Positions 15,192-23,800 of a DNA stretch of 26,457 bases are shown here, in pieces. Source of the stretch: DASWHK01 sp036398215. GTDB taxonomy: Bacteria; Acidobacteriota; UBA890. The notes beneath the pieces are model-generated. The model was not told the DNA's origin and did no database searches. It saw nothing but the letters and a program-made list of their open reading frames with translations. The translations under genes were made by a program, and so were the position numbers. The number at the start of each line of letters is the position of its first letter. Positions within the stretch are counted from its first letter, which is position 1. The stretch is from assembly GCA_036398215.1 (NCBI GenBank), contig DASWHK010000218.1, positions 1-26,457 on the forward strand. The letters run 5' to 3'.

Positions 15192-15421
15192 CGTCGGTTT
15201 CTCCGTGTTGGAAGCCGGCTTTCCGAAGGGTCCTTCCGTCGGTTGCGCCGGGCGCGCCGAGGTGATGCGGAACGTCGCGCCGGACGGGCGGATTCTCTTA
15301 CCGCAGGCGGCCGGCGACAAGTGAGAGCATGGCGATCGGCGCCGCCAGCCGCCATACTCGATGACAACATGACCAAGCCGACCGGCGTTGCCAACTCGGG
15401 CGTGGTGCATCCGCGACGCCG

Positions 15422-17182
15422 ATGATCGACCACCTCGCGGGCCCCGGGGCCCCCGCCGCGAGCCTCGCCTTGCTGGCCTGGGGCTGGCCGGACCTCTTCG
15501 CCGCCGTCCGCGGCTGGCTGGGCTGGCCGTACGTTCTCGCCACCATCCACGTCGCGCTGGCACTGGCGACCTCGGCCCACGTGGTGCTGTTCAAGCGCGA
15601 CGGGCGCGCCGCCGTCGCCTGGGTGGGCGTGATCTGGCTGGCGCCTCCGGCGGTCGGCCCGCTCCTCTACTTCATCTTCGGGATCAACCGCATCCAGCGG
15701 CGCGCCTCGCGCCTGCGGGCGACGGGCGCGAGCCCCCAGGACCTCTTCGAAGAGGGCGCTGTCCTGCAGCAGCGGCGCGCGGGCGCGGACGGGGTCACCA
15801 CCGTCCGCCGGCGGGCTGCGCCAGCCGACGCCACCGCTCACCGGCGGCGGCCCCCGTCATACGGCGCGGCCGCCGGAGACCGACGTGTCGAAGCGCCCGG
15901 CGGCGTCGCAGCGGAGCAACGGCGGCCCGCCCCCGGCGGCGCAGCTGCGGACCAACGGCAACCCGCGCCCGGCGCCGCCACGGCAGACCAACGGCGGCCC
16001 GCGCCCGGCGGCGCCGCCACGGCAGACCACTACGGGCTGGCGGCGTTGCGCACCTGTGTCGGCAATGTCACCGGCCGGGAGCTGACCCACGGCAACCGGG
16101 TCGAGCCGCTGATCAACGGCGATGAGAGCTACCCCGCCATGCTCGAGGCCATCGCCGCCGCCGAGCGCTCGATCGCCCTGTCCACGTTCATCTTCGATCA
16201 CGATCGCGCCGGCGAGCGCTTCGTCGAGGCGCTGGCGGCGGCCCATGAGCGCGGCGTCACCGTGCGCGTGTTGATCGACGGCGTCGGCGTCCGCTACAGC
16301 CGCCCCCGCATCACTCGCTCGCTGCAGGCCCGCGGCGTGCCGTTCGCCAAGTTCCTGGAGCCCGTGCTGCCGCCGCGCAGCTCCTACCTCAACCTGCGCA
16401 CGCATCGAAAGATCCTGGTGGTCGATGGGCGGGTCGGCTTCACCGGCGGCCTCAACATCCGCGAGGGTTGCATCCTCGAGCTCGAGCCCGATTACCCGGT
16501 CCAGGACATGCACTTCCGCCTCGAGGGTCCGGTGGTCGAGCACCTGATGGAGGATTTCAGCGTCGACTGGGAATTCACCACGGGCGAGCTGCTGGAGGGG
16601 GAGACCTGGTACCCGACGCTCGAGGCCGCCGGCAGCGTCGAGGCGCGCGGCATCGCCGCGGGACCCGACGAGAACTTCGAGACCGTCTACTGGACGCTGC
16701 TCGGGGCGCTGAGCGCCGCCGAGGTCTCGGTGCGCATCACGACGCCCTACTTCATCCCCGACCAGACGTTGATCGCCGCCCTCAACCTGGCGGCGCTGCG
16801 CGGCGTCTCGGTGGAGATCGTCCTGCCCGAGCACGGCAACCTGCGCTTCGTGCAGTGGGCGTCGACGGCGCAGCTCTGGCAGGTGCTGATCAACGGCTGC
16901 AAGGTGTTCTTCTCGCCGCCGCCGTTCGATCACTGCAAGCTGATGGTCGTCGACGGCGAGTGGGTCTTCGTGGGCTCGTCCAACTGGGACGCCCGCAGCC
17001 TGCGGCTGAACTTCGAGTACAACGTCGAGTGCTACGACAGGGCTCTGGCCGCCGAGATCAACCGCATCATCGACGACAAGATCGCCGCCGCCCGCCCCAC
17101 CAGCTACGAGGAAATCAACGCCCGCAGCCGCCCCGTCAAGCTGCGCGACGGGATCGTGCGGCTGGCGGCGCCGTATCTGTAG
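15422..17182 (+). CDS. cardiolipin synthase-like phospholipase D-family enzyme
   Basis: The product is 586 residues. Two N-terminal membrane helices (about 37-57 and 63-88) form the PLDc_N anchor. Two HKD catalytic motifs follow: H328-x-K330-x4-D335 with the downstream GGLN, and H504-x-K506-x4-D511 with GSSNWD. This is the layout of bacterial cardiolipin synthase, which joins two phosphatidylglycerols at the inner membrane. It is about 100 residues longer than typical ClsA because of a Pro/Ala/Arg-rich linker (about 120-205) with tandem repeats. Key residues are intact, so activity is likely. The start has only a weak ribosome site; it is the first ATG before the membrane helices. Another phosphatidyltransferase of the family remains possible. 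Confidence 0.9.
   Translation: MIDHLAGPGAPAASLALLAWGWPDLFAAVRGWLGWPYVLATIHVALALATSAHVVLFKRDGRAAVAWVGVIWLAPPAVGPLLYFIFGINRIQRRASRLRATGASPQDLFEEGAVLQQRRAGADGVTTVRRRAAPADATAHRRRPPSYGAAAGDRRVEAPGGVAAEQRRPAPGGAAADQRQPAPGAATADQRRPAPGGAATADHYGLAALRTCVGNVTGRELTHGNRVEPLINGDESYPAMLEAIAAAERSIALSTFIFDHDRAGERFVEALAAAHERGVTVRVLIDGVGVRYSRPRITRSLQARGVPFAKFLEPVLPPRSSYLNLRTHRKILVVDGRVGFTGGLNIREGCILELEPDYPVQDMHFRLEGPVVEHLMEDFSVDWEFTTGELLEGETWYPTLEAAGSVEARGIAAGPDENFETVYWTLLGALSAAEVSVRITTPYFIPDQTLIAALNLAALRGVSVEIVLPEHGNLRFVQWASTAQLWQVLINGCKVFFSPPPFDHCKLMVVDGEWVFVGSSNWDARSLRLNFEYNVECYDRALAAEINRIIDDKIAAARPTSYEEINARSRPVKLRDGIVRLAAPYL
15914..16024 (+). repeat. in-frame 36-39 bp tandem repeat inside the cardiolipin synthase-like gene
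   Basis: Three units at 15914-15949, 15950-15985 and 15986-16024 encode variants of (E/D)QRRPAPGGAA(T)A, i.e. 12, 12 and 13 codons (residues 165-201). The repeat lies in the linker between the membrane anchor and the catalytic domain. Both size classes are multiples of three, so copy-number change would lengthen the linker without breaking the frame. Confidence 0.9.
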
Positions 17183-17224
17183 CGAGTACGGTGCTACGCG
17201 CCTGCTGACACGATGGAGGATTCG

Positions 17225-18442
17225 ATGCAGATCGAGCGATCGGTGATCTCGCTGGCGTTGTTGGGCTGTTTCGCCTGCGGCGGCCCGTCCCCGGAGTTCG
17301 CGGATTGGACGATTTCGGTCCCCGAGGGGGTGACGGTGCACGAGTACCCCGCCGTGCCGTCTGACGAGCGCGCCGACAGTCGCATCGACGTCGTCGAAGA
17401 CCTGGTTTTGGGATCGGATGCCGATCCGCAGCGGGCGTTCTACCGACCTCAGCGCGTCGTGCCGGACGCAGACGGCAACATCTACGTCCTCGAACAGGGC
17501 AATCAACGCGTCCAGGTCTTCGATGCTCGCGGCAACTACGTACGCACGCTCGGCGGCGAAGGCCAAGGGCCCGGTGAGCTAGCGCTTCCGACGGAGCTGG
17601 CCGTCACGGCGGATCGCGTCGTCGTGAGGGCTGATCGCAACCGGCTGAACACATGGACCCTTAGCGGTCAGCATGCGGGTGACGTCCGGCTGGAGACCGA
17701 TCTGGCGGGTTTGGCAGGGATGGACTCGGGGTTCGTCGCCCGGCGGGAGGAGTGGGTCGGTGCGCTCGTCCTGGAGGCTCCGCCGGCGCGCCGATTCACG
17801 TTGGCGCGTTACGAATCGGACGGGCGCGAAGCATCGGTCTACGCCGCCATCGATCAGCCACCCCCGCCGGTGCTCGGCTACATCGGTTCTCGCAGCGAGT
17901 TCTTTGCCGGCGTTCTCTTACAGCGCGGAGGCGTGCTTCCGGTGTTCACCGAGCGCCACGCGGTATCGCGGGATGGAACCCTCTATTTGACGACCAGCGA
18001 GGAGTATCAGCTCCATGCGTATGGCGGCCGGCGCTGGGCGTTACGCGTCGCGTGGCCGCGCGATCCGGTAACAGAGCAGGCCGTGGAGATCGAGATGGCC
18101 CGGCTCCGAGTGCCGGAACCGCTGGCCGGCGCCACCGCTGACGATCTCGGCTTTCCCGAGCGGTTCAAGGCGATTGCCGGGCTGCAGGTCGACGGCCACG
18201 GGCACGTGTACGTGTTCCCGTTTCACCCCCCCTTGGATGCTCCCCAGCCGCCCGACATCGACCGCCCACGTCAAGACCGACCGGTGGACGTGTACTCGGC
18301 CGACGGCGAGCATCTGTTCTCGGGGCTGATCAGCCTGGGGGGCTGGAGCGGCGCGCTCGGCGACTTCGTCTACAACGCGCGCCGGGAGCCGGCGACCGAC
18401 GAGGACGAAGTCGTACGTTTCCGGCTCATCGAACCATTCTGA
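17225..18442 (+). CDS. 6-bladed beta-propeller (NHL-like) lipoprotein
   Basis: The product is 405 residues. A short signal sequence ends in a lipobox-like LLGC (Cys near residue 14) followed by CGG, suggesting lipidation. The remainder shows NHL/6-bladed-propeller signatures, notably the ADGNIYVLEQGNQRVQVFD blade and a GEGQGPGEL turn. These proteins are common secreted or outer-membrane-associated binding proteins with no known enzymatic activity. ATG at 17225 is preferred over the one at 17213 because the GGAGG at 17215-17219 lies five bases before it. It may be co-transcribed with the cardiolipin synthase-like gene 42 bp upstream. The exact ligand is unknown. Confidence 0.82.
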   Translation: MQIERSVISLALLGCFACGGPSPEFADWTISVPEGVTVHEYPAVPSDERADSRIDVVEDLVLGSDADPQRAFYRPQRVVPDADGNIYVLEQGNQRVQVFDARGNYVRTLGGEGQGPGELALPTELAVTADRVVVRADRNRLNTWTLSGQHAGDVRLETDLAGLAGMDSGFVARREEWVGALVLEAPPARRFTLARYESDGREASVYAAIDQPPPPVLGYIGSRSEFFAGVLLQRGGVLPVFTERHAVSRDGTLYLTTSEEYQLHAYGGRRWALRVAWPRDPVTEQAVEIEMARLRVPEPLAGATADDLGFPERFKAIAGLQVDGHGHVYVFPFHPPLDAPQPPDIDRPRQDRPVDVYSADGEHLFSGLISLGGWSGALGDFVYNARREPATDEDEVVRFRLIEPF

Positions 18443-18502
18443 GTGCATTGCGCGATGAGGAGCCGGTTGGCCTGCCGCGCAACGAGTGGGCAGCCCATCC
18501 CG

Positions 18503-19078
18503 TTACTCTCTGCCTTCTTCCCGCTCGCGTTGCTGCGCGAGAGGCGTGCGCTCGATCTCAGCCAGAAACTCGTCGACCGCCCCGATAACCGCCCGCTGCG
18601 ACAGCGCCGGATAGCGAGCGTACGCGGCTTCCGGGATCTCGCGCACCAGAAAACGAAACCGTTCGGCGTCGACCATGCCGCTGGCGAGGAAGCTCTCGGC
18701 GTCCTGCACGTCCTTCTCGAAACCGCGAACCACCTTCGACAGCAACTGGGCGTAGGGGTCGTAGTGGTAGAAGCTCACGTTGTCGATCCGCTCGATCAGG
18801 ATGTGGCGGCCTTCACTCCCCGCGAGCGCGGGGACGAAGTCCTCCGGCCGGGCGAACTCGACGTTGAGCTGCAGTCGTTCCTTGATGCCCTGGATGTCGC
18901 GGAAGACTTCCTCTTGATCGGAGTACAGATCGGCATCGATTGTGGATGCCCGCCAGCCCGCCTGGACCGCCGTTCCTCCGCCGACGAGAAAGACCCGGAA
19001 CGAGCGCCCGCCGGGCGCGCGGCGCGCGATCTCTCGCATGAGGTCGTGCAAGCCCTCGCGCGTCAACGGACCTCTCAT
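18503..19078 (-). CDS. nucleotidyltransferase-like protein, probable toxin of a TA pair (DUF6036-like)
   Basis: The product is 191 residues. The N-terminal third holds LVGGGTAVQAGWR followed by STIDADLYSD, the G-G and D-x-D pattern (D48/D50) of small nucleotidyltransferases such as AbiEii/MenT and DUF6036 proteins. The remainder is helical with conserved-looking SKVVRGFEKD. Such enzymes modify tRNA or proteins when used as toxins. A gene with an antitoxin-like N-terminus lies immediately upstream, separated by degenerate repeats of the gene junction. The start at 19078 follows a TGA-C-ATG arrangement that looks like an ancestral near-overlap. Its toxin role is inferred from family resemblance and pairing only; it could be an ordinary nucleotidyltransferase. 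Confidence 0.75.
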   Translation of the reverse strand: MRGPLTREGLHDLMREIARRAPGGRSFRVFLVGGGTAVQAGWRASTIDADLYSDQEEVFRDIQGIKERLQLNVEFARPEDFVPALAGSEGRHILIERIDNVSFYHYDPYAQLLSKVVRGFEKDVQDAESFLASGMVDAERFRFLVREIPEAAYARYPALSQRAVIGAVDEFLAEIERTPLAQQREREEGRE

Positions 19079-19245
19079 GTCAGTCTCGATCCGGCCGACG
19101 GACCTTCCGCCTCAGCCTCGGTCACACCGTCCTTCCACGTCAGCCTCGGTCCCGGCAACGGACCTCCCACGTCAGCTCGGTTCCGGCGCCTCACCACGAC
19201 CTCGATCCCGCCGCCGGCCTCGCACGTCAGTCTCGATCCTGCCGC
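19065..19245. repeat. degenerate repeat array between the antitoxin-like and nucleotidyltransferase genes
   Basis: About six units of 27-32 bp follow the pattern AACGGACCTC-CCACGTCAG-CTCG-TCCGGC on the plus strand. The rightmost unit contains the stop codon of the upstream gene and the leftmost contains the start of the nucleotidyltransferase gene. The array therefore appears to have arisen by repeated duplication of the gene junction. Confidence 0.75.
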
Positions 19246-19667
19246 GCGTAGCAACAGGCGTCCGCGAACGAGGCAACGCGGCGGAGGTAGGCGCCATAGC
19301 GGGCGTGCGCCAGCTCGGGATCGGTCCTGGCAAGAAGCTCGTACAGGCGCTCGTCCGGACTCTCGAGCGTCGCGCCCACCGGAATGCCTTCCCGCCGCAG
19401 CCGCGGGGCGGCCAGGGAGACGAGCAGGCTCTCGCGAGTCGCCTTCTCCGCGGCGAGGTCGGCCAGGCCGGTGTCGATGATGTCGCCGCCGGGAATCCCG
19501 AGCGCCTCGAAGCTGGCGCCGCCGAATCGCTCTCGGATCCAGCGTGTTGACGCGGCACGCTGGGCGATCCGCTTTTTTCGCTCCGGGCTCATCCGCGCGG
19601 CGCGCGCCCGGCCGCCGGCGCGACCGTGGCGGCGAAACTCCTCGCGGATTTCCTCAGGCAGCTTCAT
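19227..19667 (-). CDS. antitoxin-like protein upstream of the nucleotidyltransferase
   Basis: The product is 146 residues. The N-terminus has a basic motif, GRAGGRARAARMSPERKKRI, followed by AQRAASTRWIRERFG. It resembles the G-x-x-GGKARAA-x-L-S-x-ERR motif of many small plasmid and TA-associated proteins, possibly for DNA binding. The C-terminal half, about 50-146, is helical with RESLLVSLAAPRLRREGIPVG and is presumably the partner-binding region. The end of the gene (QDRD, then TGA) lies in a repeat unit that is echoed at the start of the nucleotidyltransferase gene, so the pair was once nearly contiguous. I do not recognise a named family, and the antitoxin role is inferred from position. 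The start is at 19667; a copy of this start region lies 73 bp upstream. Confidence 0.7.
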   Translation of the reverse strand: MKLPEEIREEFRRHGRAGGRARAARMSPERKKRIAQRAASTRWIRERFGGASFEALGIPGGDIIDTGLADLAAEKATRESLLVSLAAPRLRREGIPVGATLESPDERLYELLARTDPELAHARYGAYLRRVASFADACCYARQDRD

Positions 19668-19753
19668 GGTCGGGCTCGTATCGCGTCTCGCCGGCGGCGT
19701 CGAGCGGTCCTGATCTCCATCTCCTCAGGCGCAACTCCATGGTCGAGCTCGCA
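19651..19753. repeat. duplicated start region of the antitoxin-like gene
   Basis: The 30-bp region around the start codon (plus strand 19651-19681, TCCTCAGGCA..CATGGTCGGGCTCG) recurs in mutated form at 19722-19753. The second copy includes its own ATG at 19740, which opens into a different downstream sequence. It is a second duplication in this locus. Confidence 0.65.
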
Positions 19754-19801
19754 TCTCCTGGAAGCCGTCTTCTTGGGTTCTCTCATCGGCTCTGGATGGT
19801 G

Positions 19802-19830
19802 AAACACTACTTAGGGGGTAAGCATAACAC
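19802..19830. promoter_or_regulatory. AT-rich island with CTTA-N5-TAAG, probable regulatory site of the TA-like locus
   Basis: In an otherwise very GC-rich region, 19802-19830 is AT-rich and contains CTTA-GGGGG-TAAG (19810-19822), an inverted repeat with a five-base centre. It lies 135-165 bp before the antitoxin-like gene start and reads toward it. It may be the promoter and operator of the operon. I could not assign convincing -35 and -10 elements. Confidence 0.35.
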
Positions 19831-19892
19831 GTTGCCCAGCCGCCGGCCGACAGCTCCCATGTCGATCGCGCGAGCTGCGAGGGCGGAAACCG

Positions 19893-20483
19893 CTACCGCC
19901 GTGAAACCTCGCGCCGGAAGGAGCTGGGCCGGCTCCAGGCGTCGTCACCGGCCAGCGACTCGGCGAGGAAGCGGCGCAGCGCGGCGGTCTCGTCGGTCAG
20001 GATGAGACGGCCATCGACGAGGGTGTGGCCGACCAGCTCCGGGGATTCCTGGAACATGGTCTTGACCCGATCCATGCGAGGCTCCGACAGTAACAACTGC
20101 TCGCCGCGCAGCTCGAGGCGGAAGATCCAGTGCACCGGCACGACGTGCGGGCCGACAAGCTCCTCGATGTCGTCGTCGATGTCGGTGAGGACGCCATCGA
20201 GAAACAGGCGGTCGTCGATGCGGGTGAGGTGGACGTCGAGCTCGATCGGCCGGTCCTCCGTGTCGTCCGTGAACGTGAGGCGATAGGCGTGAGCGCCATA
20301 GCGATCGAAGCGCAGGCCTCCGCCCTCGCCGTCGGTCCAGTTGCCGACCAGGCTCTCCTCGAAGACCACGGTGTCATCCGTGTAGATGGGGTGCAGCGAC
20401 TGCATCCAGCAGCCGGTCAGCAGCAACGCCCCAACCAGCGCTGCCAACAGCCGGGAAGACCTCATGACCGAGAAGCTCCACAT
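19893..20483 (-). CDS. small lipoprotein of unknown function
   Basis: The product is 196 residues. The signal peptide ends in LLTGC, a clear lipobox, so the protein should be lipid-anchored. The mature part has alternating beta-strand character (for example VVFEESLVGNW and RLTFTDD) and an acidic segment, DIDDDIEELVG. The LVGNW start of the fold is common to small beta-barrel/lipocalin-like lipoproteins. No family is firmly recognised. ATG at 20483 is chosen because GGGGAGGAG lies eight bases upstream; the longer frame to 20552 has no such site. It lies about 275 bp downstream of the amidohydrolase stop, on the same strand. Confidence 0.78.
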   Translation of the reverse strand: MWSFSVMRSSRLLAALVGALLLTGCWMQSLHPIYTDDTVVFEESLVGNWTDGEGGGLRFDRYGAHAYRLTFTDDTEDRPIELDVHLTRIDDRLFLDGVLTDIDDDIEELVGPHVVPVHWIFRLELRGEQLLLSEPRMDRVKTMFQESPELVGHTLVDGRLILTDETAALRRFLAESLAGDDAWSRPSSFRREVSRR

Positions 20484-20680
20484 CGCTTGATCTCCTCCCC
20501 GCCAAAGCCGGCCGGCGCGATTCGTGGCGCGGGCGGTCCCTGCGCTCGCCACAGAAAGGGGCGACGCAGCCGCCGATCCACGAAGCCCGGCCGCCGACCG
20601 GCGCCGAGGACCGGGCTCGCCGACCCTTGAAGGAGAAAGCGGCGGAGGTTACGAGCGTCTCGCCGGTTGTCGTCGACCCC

Positions 20681-20808
20681 CATCCTGATCGGCCAATCGC
20701 CGAGGGCGATCAACGCTCCTCGTCGTTCTCCATCCTGATCGGCCGGTCGCCGAGGCCGATCAGCGCTCCTCGTCGCTTCCCATCCTGATCGGCCGGTCGC
20801 CGAGGCCG
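20681..20808. repeat. 50-bp tandem repeat covering the amidohydrolase stop codon
   Basis: Units at 20681-20730 and 20731-20780 are 50 bp each and nearly identical (both begin CATCCTGATCGGCC). A partial third, 20781-20808, lies inside the coding sequence. The repeated stretch encodes the last fifteen or so residues of the amidohydrolase (GDRPIRM.SDEER) and its stop, so two extra tail copies lie downstream of the real stop. Confidence 0.9.
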
Positions 20809-23800
20809 TACACCGGGCCCAGCTCGCGCTGGCGCGGCCAGATCTCGTCGAGCGTGTTGCCGTCGTAGAGGCGGCCGTTGCTCATCACCATTTGGATGGT
20901 GTTGGTGTTGCGCAGGTTCTCGAGCGGGTTTTGCTCGAGGATCACCAGGTCGGCGAGCTTGCCCGGCTCGATGGAGCCGAGGTCGTTCTGGACGCCGATG
21001 GCCTCGGCGCCGAACAAGGTGGCGACCCTGAGGGCCTCGTGCTCGGTGAGGCCGCCCGACGCCATCGCCCACAGCTCCCAGTGGTAGCCGAGCCCCTGGA
21101 GCTGGCCGTGGCTGCCGACGCCGGCGCGACCGCCGGCATGGACGATGTCGGCGACCACCTCGGCGAGGCGCGGGAAGCTGTACTCCTCTTCCATGAACCA
21201 GCCGGCGCCGCGGCGGCGCGCCTTGCGGGCGAGCTCCTCGTAGGGGGTGAAGCGCTGCAGCTTCTCGTCGTGATAGGCGTTCTCGCGGGCGAAGAAGTAG
21301 TTCTCCGCCCAGGGGCCGCCGTAGGCGACCAGCAGCGTCGGCGTGTAATACATCTTCGCCTCGGCGATCAACTGCACGACGTCCTTGTAGAGCGGCGTGA
21401 TCGGCAGTGAGTGCTCCTGGCCCGGATAGCCGTCGATCAGCATCTCGAGGTTGTACTTGAAGTCGAGGCCGCCCTCGGTGGTCGGCATCAGCTCTTGGGC
21501 GCGCGCCGCGTTGATGATCCACTGGCGCTGCTGGCGGTTACCGGCCATGTACATCTTGATCGTCTGGGTGCGGTAGTAGTCGCTGTAGCGGCGCAGCACG
21601 TCGTCGGCGTGCTCCTGGCTGCGGATGCCCTCGCCCGAGAACACGCCGGGGCCGGTGGAGTAGACGCGGGGGCCGATCGTCATCCCGGCGGCCACCCGGT
21701 CCGAGTAGGTCAGCACGTCGGTGGTGCTGGTCTGTGGGTCGCGGGTGGTGGTGACCCCGTAGGCGAGGTTGGCCAGGTACATCCAGATCTGGCTCTTGTG
21801 GATCCCCCAGGCCGGCCACATGTGGGCGTGGGTGTCGACGAAGCCGGGCAAGATCGTCTTGCCGGAGACGTCGATCTCGCGGGCGCCGGCGGGGATGTCG
21901 ACCTGGCCGCGGCGACCGACCGCGGCGATGCGGTTGTCGACGATGACGATGTCGGCGTTCTCGATGATCTCGTCACCGTTCATCGTGATCGCGCGGCCGC
22001 CGCGCAGCACGGCGGCCCCCTCGGGGATGTCGCGGGCGACCTCGACGACGATGCGGGCCTCGAAGGGCTCGTAGACCGGCTCTTCCTCTTCCTCGGCCTC
22101 TTCTTCCTGGCCCTCCTGCGGCTCGCCGCCGCCGCCGGCGGGCGGCTCGTCGGGCTCGTCGGCGGGCGGCGCCGCCGCCGCCGCGGCCTCCTCCGCCTCC
22201 CTCGCCGCCGTCAGGTCGTAGACGAAGTGGGCGTTGCCGATCGACCAGTGAACGGTGTTGCCGTCGTGGCCCCAGGCCGGGAACTGGGCGCCGATGTCGG
22301 TGAGCCGGCGCACCGGGACCGCGGCGTTGTCCGGGTTGGCTACCGACACCGTCGGGGTGTCGCCGCCGACCCGCGGCACGGTCACCACGTAGAGGTCCTC
22401 GCCTACCTGGGCGAGCGCCTTGCTGCCCACCGGCGCCATCTGGATCGAGGCGGCGGTGGGGGCGTTCTCCGAGCCCGGGGCGGCGCGGCCGCGCACCTGC
22501 AGGTGGGCCTTCTGGTCGGTGCCGTCCCAGCGGATCGACACCAACCCTTCGCCGCGCTGGTGCAGGTAGATGCGCTCGGCATCGGCCGTGAAGTGCGGCG
22601 TGCCGCGCCCGTCGGTGGGGGCGATCAGCGTCCACTCGCCGCCGTCCACCGGGATCCAGACGAGGTCGTCAGAGGCGCCGAAGGCCCGCGTGCCGGTGGC
22701 GTCCTCGAAGTTGCGCGCGGCGCCGCGGGTGGCCACGATCCGGTCGCCCTGCGGCGACCAGACGGGGCTCTGATAGATGCCGCTCTGGGTGGTCAGCTTG
22801 ACGGCCTGGCCGCCGCTCGCTGCCGCCCGGTAGATGGCGCCGTCCTCGTCGAACGACCAGGTGACGAAGGCGATCGACTGGCCGTCGGGCGACCAGGTGG
22901 GCTGCGCCTCGATCACCTCGCCGGAGTTTCCGGTCACCCGCCGCGGCTCACCGCCCGGCCAGTCCATCACGTAGACGTGATCGAGGCCGACGAACGCCAG
23001 CTTGCTGCCGTCGGGCGAGGGGACGGCGTCGCGGATCTGGGTGACCTCGAACGTCGGGTCATCGGAGATCGGGTACTCGAAGAACACCGCCGGGCCGTAG
23101 TCGACGTCGGCCTCGACGCGGAACGGGATGTTGACAGGTGCTGATCCGTCGACGGGCGCCCGCCAGATCTTCCCCTCGTAGGTGGTCACGACCTCGCGGG
23201 AGTCCGGCGTGAACGACATGCCCGGGTAGGCATCGCGGGTCGCCATGGCTTCCTGGTCGTCGCGCTGCACCGGCCACACCAGCCAGCGCTCGTCGCCGGT
23301 CTCGAGGTCGCGGACGCGCAGGCCCGTGTCGGTCTCGAAGCGGGTCGCGTACACCAGCAGCCGGCCGTCGGGCGACAGCGTCGGGCGCACCGCCGAGCCG
23401 TAGCGCGAGGTGCGGGTGACGGTCTCGCCGGTCTCGCGGTCGTAGTAGGCGATCTGGTACTGCGGGAAGATGGCGTTGTACTGCCAGTCGCCCGTGCGGC
23501 GAGCGAACCAGATGTAGCGATCGTCGTTGCCGAAGGCGGCGCCGATCGTCTTGACGTTCTCCGGCTCCTCGATCAACTGGATGCCCGAGCCGCCCTCGAC
23601 GTGCCACATCCACAGCTTGCCGCGGCGGCCGAACGACTTCGTGGCGAACACGTACTCGCCGTCCGGCGCCCACTCCGGTGACGTGTAGGCGTTGTTCTTG
23701 CCCTCGGTCAGCGGCCGGATCTCGTACTCGCCGGTCTCCGGATCTTTGTCGTTCAGATCGAGGACGTGGAGGTTCTCGCCCCCCTGGACGTCCGAGATGA

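Noticed and set aside
13887..15425. 512-residue plus-strand frame opposite the S9 peptidase
   Set aside because: It is antisense to a gene with a full catalytic triad and includes the low-complexity insertions in another reading.
15857..17566. 569-residue minus-strand open frame across the cardiolipin synthase-like gene
   Set aside because: It runs opposite a gene with two intact HKD motifs and has compositional repeats typical of antisense frames in GC-rich DNA.
20462..20713. 83-residue minus-strand frame upstream of the small lipoprotein
   Set aside because: It begins inside the duplicated tail of the amidohydrolase and has no domain; the start lies in a repeat copy.
21411..23144. 577-residue plus-strand open frame across the amidohydrolase
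   Set aside because: It lies wholly opposite a recognised hydrolase, is rich in Val/Gly/Asp/Arg runs, and shows no domain.
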